Shown here in pieces: positions 1 through 8,580 of a DNA stretch of 64,000 nucleotides (position 1 is the first letter of the stretch; every line of letters begins with the position of its first letter). This DNA is from Raskinella chloraquaticus (SeqCode). GTDB taxonomy: Bacteria; Pseudomonadota; Alphaproteobacteria; Rhizobiales; UBA4765. The stretch is from assembly GCA_002365175.1 (NCBI GenBank), contig DEZK01000012.1, forward strand, positions 62,001 to 126,000, read 5' to 3'. The notes under the pieces are model-generated. The model was not told the DNA's origin, did not search any database, and was given only the letters and a program-made list of their open reading frames with translations. Made by a program: the position numbers and the translations under genes.

Positions 1-691
1 TCAGCGTTTCAATACCGAAAAAGGCTGACCGGATACCCGCATAGAAATATTGATCCGTCAGCATGCCAAGATGCACGCCCCTCTCCAGCACCGCGCTCAG
101 AGCGTGCATCGAGCCGTGGCGCGAGGCGATGAGTTCGCCCATCGTCACCTCGCGCTGGGCATAGACCCAGCGGGCGATCCAGCGATTATTCGGCGCGCGG
201 AAGAGGGCCGCCGCCTCCAGCCCGTGGGCGCTGGCCGCGACCATCGGCAATTCCCAATTGCCGAGATGGGCGGAGATGATGATCGCCGGCTTGTTATCAT
301 CGCGCAGCGCGTAAAAATGCTCAGTGCCGACAATGTCGATCCGGCCGGCCGCCGGGTCTTCAGGACGAAGGTCCCAGATATGATCGAGATGGCAATATTC
401 GACAGCGACCCGGCCGAGATTGTCCCAGCATTCGCTCAGCACGGCGCGGTGCCACGCCTCATCCTTGTGGGGAAAGGCGCGCCGCAGATTGGCCATGCCG
501 ACCCGCTCCGACACCGGCAGCATCCGCCCGATTTTTCGTGCGATGAAACCACCCCATCCCGCCGCTTTCTCCGCCGGCACCAGGCGGACGACATGAAAAA
601 CGGCGGCGACGGCTAACGCAGCAGAAAAATCGCGAAGGTCGCGGCTCCAGCGGTAAAGCCGCGCCAGGATGCGGCGCAGGACCGGTGTCAC
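1..691 (-). CDS. lpxXL: Lipid A very-long-chain acyltransferase LpxXL (partial, C-terminus off the window)
   Basis: Inner-membrane acyltransferase of the LpxL/HtrB family. By family knowledge, the copy at the end of an acpXL cluster moves a 27-hydroxyoctacosanoyl-type chain from AcpXL to Kdo2-lipid A. The frame stays open to the window edge, giving 230 codons of about 310. The H-x4-E acyltransferase motif (HLGNWE) lies near residue 136, followed by a conserved NNRW segment. The start is GTG at 691, overlapping the adhXL stop as GTGA, which indicates translational coupling. It is the last gene visible in the minus-strand XL operon. The family is clear; the XL specificity rests on the operon. 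Confidence 0.9.
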   Translation of the reverse strand, partial: MTPVLRRILARLYRWSRDLRDFSAALAVAAVFHVVRLVPAEKAAGWGGFIARKIGRMLPVSERVGMANLRRAFPHKDEAWHRAVLSECWDNLGRVAVEYCHLDHIWDLRPEDPAAGRIDIVGTEHFYALRDDNKPAIIISAHLGNWELPMVAASAHGLEAAALFRAPNNRWIARWVYAQREVTMGELIASRHGSMHALSAVLERGVHLGMLTDQYFYAGIRSAFFGIETL

Positions 692-1710
692 AGCTTCACA
701 ACAACCTTGCCGAAGACGCGTCGGCTTTCCAGCCGCTCAAGTCCGACGCCGAAATCGTCAATGGCAATTTCAGTATCAATTGTCGGCTTGAGACCGATTG
801 CCATCTTCTGCAGCCCGTCGGCGATGTTGCGCATGGACGCGCCGAAGGAGCCGAAGATGTGATATTGCTGCTGGAAGAGCTGCATCAGATTCATCTGCGT
901 GGAAATGCCCGATGTCGAGCCGCAGGTCACCAGCCGTCCACCGCGCTTCAGGGACAGGAGCGACCCGTTCCACGTATCAACACCCGTATGCTCGAAGACA
1001 ACGTCGACACCCTTCTTAGCCGTAAGCCGCCTGACTTTGCTCTCGAAGCGATCCTCGCGGTAATTGATGACATGGTCAGCGCCAAGCGCCCTTGCCTTGG
1101 CGGCTTTTTCGTCATCGCCAACGGTCGTGATGACGGTCGCTCCTATCGCCTTGGCAAGCGTGATGGCGGCCGTGCCGATGCCCGACCCTCCCGCCTGCAC
1201 GAGGATCGTCTCGCCGCGCTCCAGCCGGGCATTGTCAAACAGCATGTGCTCGACGGTGGAGAAGGTGATCGGCGCACAGGCAGCATCAACCGCGCTGACG
1301 CCCTTGGGTACCGGTATGGCAAGGCGCGCCGGCATGTTCAGAACGTCCCGGGCAAAACCGTCGATGTGGAAGCCCATGATGCCGGCGACATTCTCGCACA
1401 GATTGTCGCGACCCGCCCGGCAGGCCTTGCAGGTACTGCAGGTGATTGCACCATACATGACGACAAGATCGCCCTGCGCAAAACCGTCCACCCCGACACC
1501 AAGGGCTACAATTTCGCCCGAGGCTTCCGCCCCCACGACAATCGGCAGCGTGCGCTTGGCGAACGCCATGCCGCGAAAACCCCAGACGTCAATGTGGTTG
1601 AGCGCAATCGCCTTGATGCGAATTTGGACCTCGCCGGCGGCAGGCGGCGGCGGCGCTGGGATATCGACCAGTTCAAGCTGACGTTCGGCAATGAGGCGAA
1701 GGGCGCGCAT
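688..1710 (-). CDS. adhXL: Zinc-type alcohol dehydrogenase of the XL cluster
   Basis: Medium-chain dehydrogenase/reductase of 340 residues. The N-terminal GroES-like domain carries a structural-zinc cysteine cluster (CSTCKACRAGRDNLC, about residues 91-105), and the Rossmann domain has GGSGIGTAA near residue 175. In rhizobial acpXL clusters the gene in this position is annotated as an alcohol dehydrogenase and is thought to help make the (omega-1)-hydroxylated very-long-chain acyl group; its exact reaction is not settled. Its stop overlaps the lpxXL start, and fabF1XL ends 24 bases before its start. Confidence 0.9.
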   Translation of the reverse strand: MRALRLIAERQLELVDIPAPPPPAAGEVQIRIKAIALNHIDVWGFRGMAFAKRTLPIVVGAEASGEIVALGVGVDGFAQGDLVVMYGAITCSTCKACRAGRDNLCENVAGIMGFHIDGFARDVLNMPARLAIPVPKGVSAVDAACAPITFSTVEHMLFDNARLERGETILVQAGGSGIGTAAITLAKAIGATVITTVGDDEKAAKARALGADHVINYREDRFESKVRRLTAKKGVDVVFEHTGVDTWNGSLLSLKRGGRLVTCGSTSGISTQMNLMQLFQQQYHIFGSFGASMRNIADGLQKMAIGLKPTIDTEIAIDDFGVGLERLESRRVFGKVVVKL

Positions 1711-1734
1711 GGGAGGTACCTGCTGTTGGCTCGT

Positions 1735-3009
1735 TCACACCGGTTCGCCGGCAAGCACGAGCGCGACATTCTGTCCGCCAAAGCCGAAGGAATTCGACAT
1801 GACGCGCCTGACGCGGGCGGCTCGTGCGGAGTTGGGAACAACGTCGAGGCTGATCGTCGGGTCCGGCAGAGCATAATTGATTGTGGGTGGCAGTGTCTGG
1901 TTGGCAATCGTCATCAGCGAGATCACCGCCTCGACAGCGCCAGCTGCCGTCAACGTATGGCCGATCATCGATTTGTTCGACGAGATCGGCACGCTCGCCA
2001 TATGATCGCCGAAGACGGCGCTGCAGGCCAGCGCCTCCATCTTGTCGTTTTCCGGTGTGCTGGTGCCGTGCGCGTTGATGTAATCGATATCACCTGCCGT
2101 GACGCCGGCATCCTCGAGCGCCAGCGTCATCGACGCCATCATCGCCTTGCCGTCGGGATTGGGCCGGGTGCGGTGGAAGCTTTCCGCCCGCTCGCCGCAG
2201 CCCTCAACCACGCCGAGAATGGTGGCGCCCCGCGCGCGGGCTGATGACAGGCTTTCCAGGACCAGCGCCGCCGCGCCCTCGGCCATGACAAAGCCGCCAC
2301 GGTTTTTCGAAAAGGGACGGGAGGCTCCCTCCGGCGGATCATTCTGGGTGGACAGCGCCGACAGCAGCGAAAAGCGGACGAGGGTTTCGGGATGGATCGA
2401 GCCATCCGTGCCGACCGTCAGCGCGGCGTCCGTTTCACCGCGCCGGATCGCCTCGACGCCAAGCTGTATGGCGGTCGCCCCTGACGCGCAGGCGGTCGAC
2501 AGCGAGATCGGCGAGCCGAGCGTCCCGAAGCGATCAGCGATACGCTCCGCAACCCCGCCATAAAGAAAGAGAGGGTGCCAGTCGCCGTGACGCCCGGCAA
2601 CATTGCGCCACAGATCGGGATAGGTGATGGGCCCGTCCGCGTTCAGTTCGCGCGCCAGGGTTTCACGATGCGGCCATTCAACCTCGACCGGGGGAACGGC
2701 GATGAACAAGGGGCCGGGGAAACGCCCCGGTGCGCCGATCTTCGCCTGCACGATGGCCTCGTCTGCCGCCGTTTCGGCCAGCGCATGTGACAGTTCAGGG
2801 CTGGAGACTGCCTCCTTGAGCAAAAAGTCGACGGTGCCGCCAATCCGCGTCTTGAGCCCGTCGGTGGGAAAGCGTTCGATAAGCTTGATGCCTGATTGTC
2901 CGGCGGCAAGCTGGCGCCAGTTCTCGTGCTTTCCGGCGCCAAGCGAGGTGATCATGCCAGCGCCGGTGACGACGACGATCGGACGACCTTGTGAATCATG
3001 ATCCTTCAT
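1735..3009 (-). CDS. fabF1XL: Beta-ketoacyl-ACP synthase II, XL cluster, catalytically complete copy
   Basis: Condensing enzyme of the FabF type, 424 residues from the chosen ATG. The whole Cys-His-His triad is visible: the nucleophile in STACASG (about residue 174), His in NAHGTST (about 314), and His in MIGHTLTAAG (about 351) with the nearby Lys. It should elongate acyl chains on AcpXL towards C28. The start is ATG at 3009 because GAGGAG lies seven bases upstream, just after the fabF2XL stop; an in-frame upstream ATG at 3033 lies inside fabF2XL and has no such site. It probably acts as a heterodimer with the cysteine-free neighbour (inference). Confidence 0.93.
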   Translation of the reverse strand: MKDHDSQGRPIVVVTGAGMITSLGAGKHENWRQLAAGQSGIKLIERFPTDGLKTRIGGTVDFLLKEAVSSPELSHALAETAADEAIVQAKIGAPGRFPGPLFIAVPPVEVEWPHRETLARELNADGPITYPDLWRNVAGRHGDWHPLFLYGGVAERIADRFGTLGSPISLSTACASGATAIQLGVEAIRRGETDAALTVGTDGSIHPETLVRFSLLSALSTQNDPPEGASRPFSKNRGGFVMAEGAAALVLESLSSARARGATILGVVEGCGERAESFHRTRPNPDGKAMMASMTLALEDAGVTAGDIDYINAHGTSTPENDKMEALACSAVFGDHMASVPISSNKSMIGHTLTAAGAVEAVISLMTIANQTLPPTINYALPDPTISLDVVPNSARAARVRRVMSNSFGFGGQNVALVLAGEPV

Positions 3010-3019
3010 TGCCGTCTCC

Positions 3020-4219
3020 TCAGGCTTTGCCAACCATGATCAGGCCTTCGCCACGCCAATGCCCAACGCTTGTCACCAGGATATGCGATGGCGTTGCAGC
3101 AGCGGTTTCGATGACGTCGTTTCCAAAAGCCGGCAGGAAATCGTCGCGCGACAGGGCAAGCGCTGCAAGCGCCACATTGGCTGGCGCGCTGGCTTCGAAC
3201 GAATGGCCAAGACGTGAGCCGGTGGCGCGCACCGCAATCGCGCGTTCCCTGGCAAGTGTCGTGAGAAAGGCATGCTCCTCGGTGGTTGCGGTCGCGATAC
3301 CGCTGGCGCCCGAAAGGACGCCCATGGTCTCGTTCGTCATCGCCGGCGCCACGCCCCGCCACAGCCGTGACAGCCGGTCGGCAGTGGCGCCCGGTGAGCG
3401 CGCGCCACGATCAACCGCAATGGCGCCGAGACTGGCGAGCACCCGCATGTTACGCGCCTCGGCATGTTCGCGCGCCTCGATGACCAGAAATGCGCCCACC
3501 CCGCCCATGATCATGCCACCACCCTGTGCCGCCCGCTCCCATACGGGCACATAGTGATCCTTGATCAGCCCGTTGGCGAAGGCATAGATGATGCTCATAT
3601 CCGGGCGATGCGCCGAATAGGAGCCGCCGACGAGCCCAAGATCGGCCTGGCCGGCGCGGATGCGTGCCGCCATGATGCGCAGGGCATCGAACCCCGCCGG
3701 TTCTTCCCCCATGAAGGTCCGCGACGAGCCGACGACGCCGTGCACGATCGAGATGTTGCCAGCCAGCAGGTTTGACAATTGTGCCAGAAAGAGCGTCGGG
3801 CGCAGATCATTGGCCAGCCGCTCATTGAGATAGGCACCCTTGTTCTGCGCCTGGCGCATGCCCGACATGATCGCTTCATCAACCGCGATATCGCGCTCGC
3901 CGCCACCTGCTGCCGTCACCATATGCGTGCGGCCCAGAAGCTCGCCATTGCCAGCAACGCCCGCATCCTGCAGGGCAAGTCCCGCCGCATAGACGCCGAT
4001 GCGCTGCCACGGCTCCATCTGCCGCTGATCACCCTTGCGCGGAATCTGCTGATCATAGTCAATGGGCGCGATGGGGTGGACGGGAAAAGGTGGCGTCACG
4101 GCGAGATCGATCACCGGCGCCACGCCCGCGCGCAAGGCCTGCCAGTTGGCGTCATTGCCAACCCCCAGAGATGTCACCAGACCGATCCCGGTGATGACCA
4201 CGTCACGCGGATGTCTCAT
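3020..4219 (-). CDS. fabF2XL: Ketosynthase-like partner protein of the XL cluster, lacking the active-site cysteine
   Basis: FabF-fold protein of 399 residues, starting with the typical VVITGIGLVTSLG. Where a ketosynthase has TACASG it reads GVVGSSRTFMG (about residues 161-171), and the whole protein contains no cysteine. The first catalytic His region is also altered (LSGASGIATAT), whereas the second His is kept in LGHSFEASAP. It therefore cannot use the normal condensation mechanism. By analogy with chain-length factors of type II polyketide synthases, it may pair with FabF1XL and set chain length; that is inference. Its start overlaps the fabZXL stop as ATGA. Confidence 0.88.
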   Translation of the reverse strand: MRHPRDVVITGIGLVTSLGVGNDANWQALRAGVAPVIDLAVTPPFPVHPIAPIDYDQQIPRKGDQRQMEPWQRIGVYAAGLALQDAGVAGNGELLGRTHMVTAAGGGERDIAVDEAIMSGMRQAQNKGAYLNERLANDLRPTLFLAQLSNLLAGNISIVHGVVGSSRTFMGEEPAGFDALRIMAARIRAGQADLGLVGGSYSAHRPDMSIIYAFANGLIKDHYVPVWERAAQGGGMIMGGVGAFLVIEAREHAEARNMRVLASLGAIAVDRGARSPGATADRLSRLWRGVAPAMTNETMGVLSGASGIATATTEEHAFLTTLARERAIAVRATGSRLGHSFEASAPANVALAALALSRDDFLPAFGNDVIETAAATPSHILVTSVGHWRGEGLIMVGKA

Positions 4220-4686
4220 GAGCTGCCTGCCTCTGTGAGCAGGCGCAGTTGCTGCGCCCGCTTGCGCATCACACCTGCAAACGCGTCATCGGGAAACGGC
4301 ATGATACGAAAGAGGATTTCCGCGTCGCACACTTTCTTGCCGCCGCTGGCAATCGCCGTTTTGGCAATCGAATAGCCCGACCCCTCGTGGATGAGGCGCG
4401 CGTCGATATCGAGCATCTGGCCGGGCTCAACGAAGGAGCGCAGCTTTGCTTCCTTCACGCCGGACAGAAAAGGCATGCGGGTAAATCCGTTGAGCGCGAG
4501 AATGAGATAGCCCGCCGCTTGCGCCTGCGTCTCGATCAGCATAACGCCCGGCATCAGGGGATAGCCCGGAAAATGGCCCTCGAATACCGGGCTCGTGAGC
4601 GGCACTGTCGCCCGCGAACGCGACGTGGCGGCCGCCTGATCAAGCGCCACCACTTCGTCGATCATCTGGAAATATTCAAGTTCCAT
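4216..4686 (-). CDS. fabZXL: 3-hydroxyacyl-ACP dehydratase, FabZ-like, XL cluster
   Basis: Hot-dog fold dehydratase of 156 residues acting in very-long-chain fatty acid elongation on AcpXL. The FabZ active-site helix is present: His in GHFPGYPLMPG (about residues 37-47) and the acidic residue in LIETQAQAAG just after it. The ATG at 4686 was preferred; a TTG two codons upstream is closer to the GAGG site and is a possible alternative. It sits between acpXL and fabF2XL and shares an ATGA overlap with the latter. Confidence 0.9.
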   Translation of the reverse strand: MELEYFQMIDEVVALDQAAATSRSRATVPLTSPVFEGHFPGYPLMPGVMLIETQAQAAGYLILALNGFTRMPFLSGVKEAKLRSFVEPGQMLDIDARLIHEGSGYSIAKTAIASGGKKVCDAEILFRIMPFPDDAFAGVMRKRAQQLRLLTEAGSS

Positions 4687-4732
4687 GGTCAACGAGCCTC
4701 AAGCGCAGCGACGGCCCGGCGCTGGAACCGGC

Positions 4733-5011
4733 TCATGCCGTTTTGGCGGCGACCAGCCTGTCGATTTCAGCCGACAGATTTCCAAGCACGAAATATTGTT
4801 CGGTCTTGGCCCGACCATCCGAGATATCCTGCGTCCATTGCTCGACCGGCAGCTTGATGCCGAATTTCTTGTCGATAGCATAGGTGACATCGAGGAAATC
4901 CAGGCTATCAATGCCAAGCTCATCGATGGCATGGCTCGCCGGCGTGATCTTGTCACGCTCGAGACTGCATGTCTCGGCAATGATGTCGGCGATGGTTTCG
5001 AAAGTCGACAT
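4733..5011 (-). CDS. acpXL: Acyl carrier protein AcpXL
   Basis: Specialised acyl carrier protein of 92 residues that carries the growing very-long-chain acyl group for lipid A. The phosphopantetheine attachment serine is Ser36 in IDSLDF. It is longer than the usual 78-residue AcpP and ends in an extra helix (LSAEIDRLVAAKTA), as rhizobial AcpXL does. A strong AGGAG site precedes the ATG. It is the first gene of the operon running to lpxXL and is divergent from the DUF3833 gene, so the promoter should lie within 5012-5175. Confidence 0.95.
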   Translation of the reverse strand: MSTFETIADIIAETCSLERDKITPASHAIDELGIDSLDFLDVTYAIDKKFGIKLPVEQWTQDISDGRAKTEQYFVLGNLSAEIDRLVAAKTA

Positions 5012-5175
5012 GCGAACTCCTGATAGAGGCTTTGTGGCGACGCCAGAATGCGCCCTGCCCCGTTGACGGGAAGCATTTAACCAAGGTCGCGCTTTGGCGC
5101 AACGCTTGATCGATCGGAAGGCCGGGCATCCGAAACAGCGTGCGCGTCGTATTGTCAGATAACCGGGAGAAAGTC

Positions 5176-5763
5176 ATGAAGCAAATGAACCTTGGCCGTT
5201 GGCGCTGGAAAGAGACGTGCCTTGCCCTCACTGTGCTGGCGGGCAGCTTCAGCGCGCTGACGCCGGCGAATGCTGCGCCGCTTGTCCTTGAGCGCTGGTT
5301 TGCGGGTCAGACCATTGGCGAAGGGACGGTTTCGGTGCCGATCGCCGGGCTTGAACGACGTTTTTGTGTCGTAACGCGCGGCAAAGCGGTCGGCGGCCGG
5401 TTTATTCTCGTTGAGGATTTCGTCTATGATGATGGCGAAAAGGAGCGCAAGACCTGGGTCTTCACCCGTTTCGCCAATGGCCGCTATGCGGGGCAGCGTG
5501 AGGATGTCATCGGCGAGGCGGTGATCTGGCAGGATGGCGATGTTGTGCGCCTTGCCTATGATATCGAGCTTAAAAACAGGCGCGACCGCTCAACCACCCG
5601 CCTTCATTTCAGCGATGTCATCCGTCTTGATCCCGATGGGCTGGCAGTCAACGACGCAAATATCAGCTTTTTTGGCGTGCCGATCGGCACAACGCGCGTT
5701 GTGTTCAGCAAATCATCGCGCTTGGATGCCAGATCGGCCTGTAACCGGCGCCAAGCGCGCTGA
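5176..5763 (+). CDS. DUF3833-type periplasmic protein
   Basis: Protein of 195 residues with an N-terminal signal sequence (hydrophobic segment ending TPANA-A). The body is a lipocalin-like beta-rich domain of the DUF3833 type, with LERWFAGQTIGEG near the start and GTTRVVFSK near the end. Function is unknown; the family is exported and envelope-associated. The start is ATG at 5176, preceded by GGGAGAAAG; an upstream ATG at 5140 lacks a site and would spoil the signal peptide. It is divergent from acpXL, and its 3' end overlaps the convergent gene that stops at 5705. Confidence 0.8.
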   Translation: MKQMNLGRWRWKETCLALTVLAGSFSALTPANAAPLVLERWFAGQTIGEGTVSVPIAGLERRFCVVTRGKAVGGRFILVEDFVYDDGEKERKTWVFTRFANGRYAGQREDVIGEAVIWQDGDVVRLAYDIELKNRRDRSTTRLHFSDVIRLDPDGLAVNDANISFFGVPIGTTRVVFSKSSRLDARSACNRRQAR

Positions 5764-6301
5764 TGCTGAGTGCGGGGGTTAGCACAGTGACGGCCGCGTT
5801 TGGCGTCCTCGTCTGCTCCCACCCTGCGGGCGAGTAGCGATAGACCCTGCCCTCCCGCCGGGTGACGGCGCTCGCACCTGCGGCTGCCACCGCGCCGTCC
5901 GGTAGCTCGTCAAGCCGGCAGGACAGGGATGGTTGCACCAGCCGCTGCTGGCGGAGCGCCATATCCATCTCATCGGCAAATCGATAGCCGCACGCCGCCG
6001 CATAGGCGCGGAACGCAGCGCGCCGGCATTCGGCGCAGGGGCGATGGCCGGCGGCGAGCGCCACCACCTCGTCGAGAAAAAACAATTCGCTGTAGCCCTT
6101 GCCCCAGACCTGTCGCTGGCGGCCCTTGAACGCAAGCACGCAACAGATCCAGCGGCGCGATACATAAGCCCGCCGCCCAGGGCTCTGATCGTCCCGGTGC
6201 AGCCTGCCACCACGATTGCCCATCACTGTCCCGCGCGCCGGGGTTGCCAGAAAACGGCCGAACGGATCGACGCGATTGGGGAGCGGGGAGCGTTGGCGCA
6301 T
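5705..6301 (-). CDS. Conserved alphaproteobacterial protein of unknown function with a CxxC motif
   Basis: Protein of 198 residues that I recognise as a conserved but unnamed family. Conserved-looking blocks are TPARGTVMGNRGGRLH (about residues 20-35), WICC near residue 51, the stretch ELFFLDEVVALAAGHRPCAE and its CAECRR (about residues 92-97). The paired cysteines suggest a metal site or redox role, but no function can be assigned. The last 59 bases overlap the end of the convergent DUF3833 gene, so the C-terminal tail may differ from relatives. Confidence 0.65.
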   Translation of the reverse strand: MRQRSPLPNRVDPFGRFLATPARGTVMGNRGGRLHRDDQSPGRRAYVSRRWICCVLAFKGRQRQVWGKGYSELFFLDEVVALAAGHRPCAECRRAAFRAYAAACGYRFADEMDMALRQQRLVQPSLSCRLDELPDGAVAAAGASAVTRREGRVYRYSPAGWEQTRTPNAAVTVLTPALSISALGAGYRPIWHPSAMIC

Positions 6302-6483
6302 GGCAGCCTCACGAAAATGTCAAAGCCGACGGCATTCTTCTGCGCTGGCAATTTAGGCGACCATTTCGTTACGTCGTCCTCGCTCGCATGGGAATAAAAT
6401 TCTTCCCCACGGCATTTAGGGTCAAGCGCAGGGTTGTTTCGGGTAAAATGGTGCGCTGCAATATCTTGAGTCGGAGCGCTAAC

Positions 6484-6493
6484 TGGTATACCA
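6484..6493. promoter_or_regulatory. Perfect 10-bp palindrome upstream of fpr, possible operator
   Basis: TGGTATACCA lies 65 bases before the ferredoxin-NADP reductase start, in the 256-base gap between it and the preceding divergent gene. The pattern resembles sites bound by GntR/FadR-type repressors (TGGT...ACCA). No such regulator is encoded nearby, so the assignment is a guess based on sequence shape alone. Confidence 0.25.
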
Positions 6494-6557
6494 CCTCATG
6501 GAATATCGGCCGATACAAGGTGTTTCTCGGCCCTCACCGCGAATATGGATGTGAGCC

Positions 6558-7331
6558 ATGAGTGCGCTACGCGCCGAAACCGTTCTTGACGTCGAGCACT
6601 GGACGGAAAATCTGTTCAGTTTCAAGACGACCCGCAGCCCGTCCTTCCGCTTCGACAGCGGGCAGTTCGTCATGATCGGGCTTGAAATCGACGGCAAGCC
6701 GCTGCTGCGCGCCTATTCCATGGCAGGCTCTGCCTATGATGACACGCTGTCGTTCTTTTCCATCAAGGTGGCGAATGGCCCGCTCACCTCGAAGCTGCAG
6801 AACATCAAGGTCGGCGACCCCATCCTTGTTGGTGCCAAGCCGACCGGCACCCTCGTTCTCGACAATGTGAAGCCTGGCCGCAATCTCTACCTCCTGTCGA
6901 CCGGCACGGGCCTTGCGCCGTTCCTCAGCATCATCCGCGACCCGCGTGCCTATGAGCGCTTCGCCAAGGTCGTCCTGGTCCATGGCTGCCGCTTTGCCAG
7001 CGAACTCACCTATGGCCGCCAGCATGTCGAAGAGATCAATGACGATCCGTTGGTGGGCGAGATGGCGGCAAACCAGCTCATTTATTATCCAGCCGTCACC
7101 CGCGAGCCGTTCACCCATCGCGGTCGCATCACCCAGCTGATCAACTCCGGCCGCCTGACGAGCGACATCTGCGTGCCGCCGCTCGATTCAGCCTTTGACC
7201 GTGCCATGCTGTGCGGCAGCCCGGCGATGATTGGCGATCTGCGTACCCTTCTCACCGCGCGCGGCTTCAACGAAGGCGCCAGCCATACGCCGGGCGAATT
7301 CGTCATCGAGAAGGCGTTTGTCGAGAAATAG
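6558..7331 (+). CDS. fpr: Ferredoxin-NADP reductase
   Basis: Cytosolic flavoenzyme of 257 residues that exchanges electrons between NADPH and ferredoxin or flavodoxin. The FAD-binding motif RAYSMAGSAYDD is near residue 51 (the family pattern is RxYS). The NADP-binding loop STGTGLAPFLSI is near residue 114, and a C-terminal GEFVIEKAFVEK tail ends in the aromatic-containing segment of the bacterial subclass. The length fits E. coli Fpr. It is a single gene, divergent from the preceding CDS. The following 216 bases to bhcD hold no gene I can support. Confidence 0.93.
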   Translation: MSALRAETVLDVEHWTENLFSFKTTRSPSFRFDSGQFVMIGLEIDGKPLLRAYSMAGSAYDDTLSFFSIKVANGPLTSKLQNIKVGDPILVGAKPTGTLVLDNVKPGRNLYLLSTGTGLAPFLSIIRDPRAYERFAKVVLVHGCRFASELTYGRQHVEEINDDPLVGEMAANQLIYYPAVTREPFTHRGRITQLINSGRLTSDICVPPLDSAFDRAMLCGSPAMIGDLRTLLTARGFNEGASHTPGEFVIEKAFVEK

Positions 7332-7547
7332 GGTTTGACCCGCGCGAAAATACGTTGAGACGCGCAATTGCTCCTGCGTCTCACTTTGGTCTGGCGATCC
7401 AACGGATATCGTGCCGCTAACAGCAGACTTTCTGATCATGGTATCAGCGCGGCAGGCTGCGAAGGTGGGGGCTGGCCATCGCCTGTTCAGGTCAGGCGAA
7501 ACCAGCCTCGCGGCCGATGATGGCCCGCGATAATTATCGCTATCGGG

Positions 7548-8513
7548 TCAGAACTCCACCTCGATTGCCGCCCCTTTGGCAATCGCCAGATCGACGACGG
7601 CTGACGCCACCGCGAGATCCTGCAGGCCGACGCCGGTGCCATCGAAGAGCGTGATCTCATCCGCAGACGAGCGCCCCGGATGCTTGCCGATGATCACCTG
7701 GCCGATTTCGGTGATCTGGCTATCCTTGATCAGCCCGGCGCTGATCGCGTGCTGGCATTCACCGATTGTCACCGACTGGGCTATTTCATCGGTGAAGACG
7801 GTTGCTTTTGCCACCAGCGCCGCCTCGACCTCCTGCTTGCCCTTGGTATCGGTCCCCATGCAGGCGATATGGGTTCCGGGCCGCACCTGATCAGCCTTCA
7901 GGATGGCATTGAATGACGAGGTGATGGTGATGATGACGTCGGCCACCGCGCCGAGCTGGTCGAGAGAGACCGGTTCGAACGGCAGACCTGCCTCGGCTGC
8001 AACGTCGGCTACACGCTTCAGCATGTCAGGCTCGACATTCCACCCCACCACCCGCTCGAATTTGCGCTGACCGAGGGCAGCGCGCAGCTGGAAAGCCGAT
8101 TGATGGCCAGCCCCGATGATGCCGATCACTTTCGCGTCGGTGCGGGCGAGGTAGCGGATCGACAGGGAGGAGGCAGCGGCAGTACGAAGCGCCGTCAGCA
8201 GATTGCCGCCAACGATGGCGCGGCAGCGACCGGTATCGGCATCGAACAGGAAGACCGAGGATTGATGGTTGGTGATGCCCTTGGCCATGTTGTGGGGCCA
8301 GAAGCCACCTGCCTTCAGGCCAAGCGTCGGGCCATCGCGGTCAAACCCCGATTTGAAGCCATAGAGCGCGTCCTGATAGCCAATCGCCTCACGGATGACC
8401 GGAAAATTATAGGCGCTGCGCCGCGCCATGGAGGCAAACACCTGCTCGACAGCCGCCAGGCATTCAGACGGCGATATCAGTTCGCCGATCGCTTTTTCCG
8501 GTACGATAATCAT
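7548..8513 (-). CDS. bhcD: Iminosuccinate reductase BhcD (ornithine cyclodeaminase family)
   Basis: Protein of 321 residues in the ornithine cyclodeaminase/mu-crystallin family. In the beta-hydroxyaspartate cycle of Paracoccus denitrificans, this family member reduces iminosuccinate to L-aspartate with NAD(P)H, regenerating the amino donor used by BhcA. The Rossmann motif GIIGAGHQSAFQ lies near residue 132, and the substrate-side TALRTAAASSLSIRYLA segment near residue 107. It is the last gene of the bhcABCD operon, 67 bases after bhcC. From sequence alone it could be a cyclodeaminase; the operon decides. Confidence 0.88.
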   Translation of the reverse strand: MIIVPEKAIGELISPSECLAAVEQVFASMARRSAYNFPVIREAIGYQDALYGFKSGFDRDGPTLGLKAGGFWPHNMAKGITNHQSSVFLFDADTGRCRAIVGGNLLTALRTAAASSLSIRYLARTDAKVIGIIGAGHQSAFQLRAALGQRKFERVVGWNVEPDMLKRVADVAAEAGLPFEPVSLDQLGAVADVIITITSSFNAILKADQVRPGTHIACMGTDTKGKQEVEAALVAKATVFTDEIAQSVTIGECQHAISAGLIKDSQITEIGQVIIGKHPGRSSADEITLFDGTGVGLQDLAVASAVVDLAIAKGAAIEVEF

Positions 8514-8580
8514 GCTCGTCTCTCTGATGGTGACAGGGGCGGGTCGCTTGGCTGTGGACCGCGCCCCTCATGTCGCGTGA

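Noticed and set aside
685..2244. Long open frame on the plus strand over adhXL and fabF1XL
   Set aside because: It lies antisense to two well-supported enzymes and has no recognisable domain; high-GC codon use often opens such frames.
7480..7498. Hairpin CGCCTG/CAGGCG after bhcD as a terminator
   Set aside because: The stem is only six pairs and no T-run follows on either strand.
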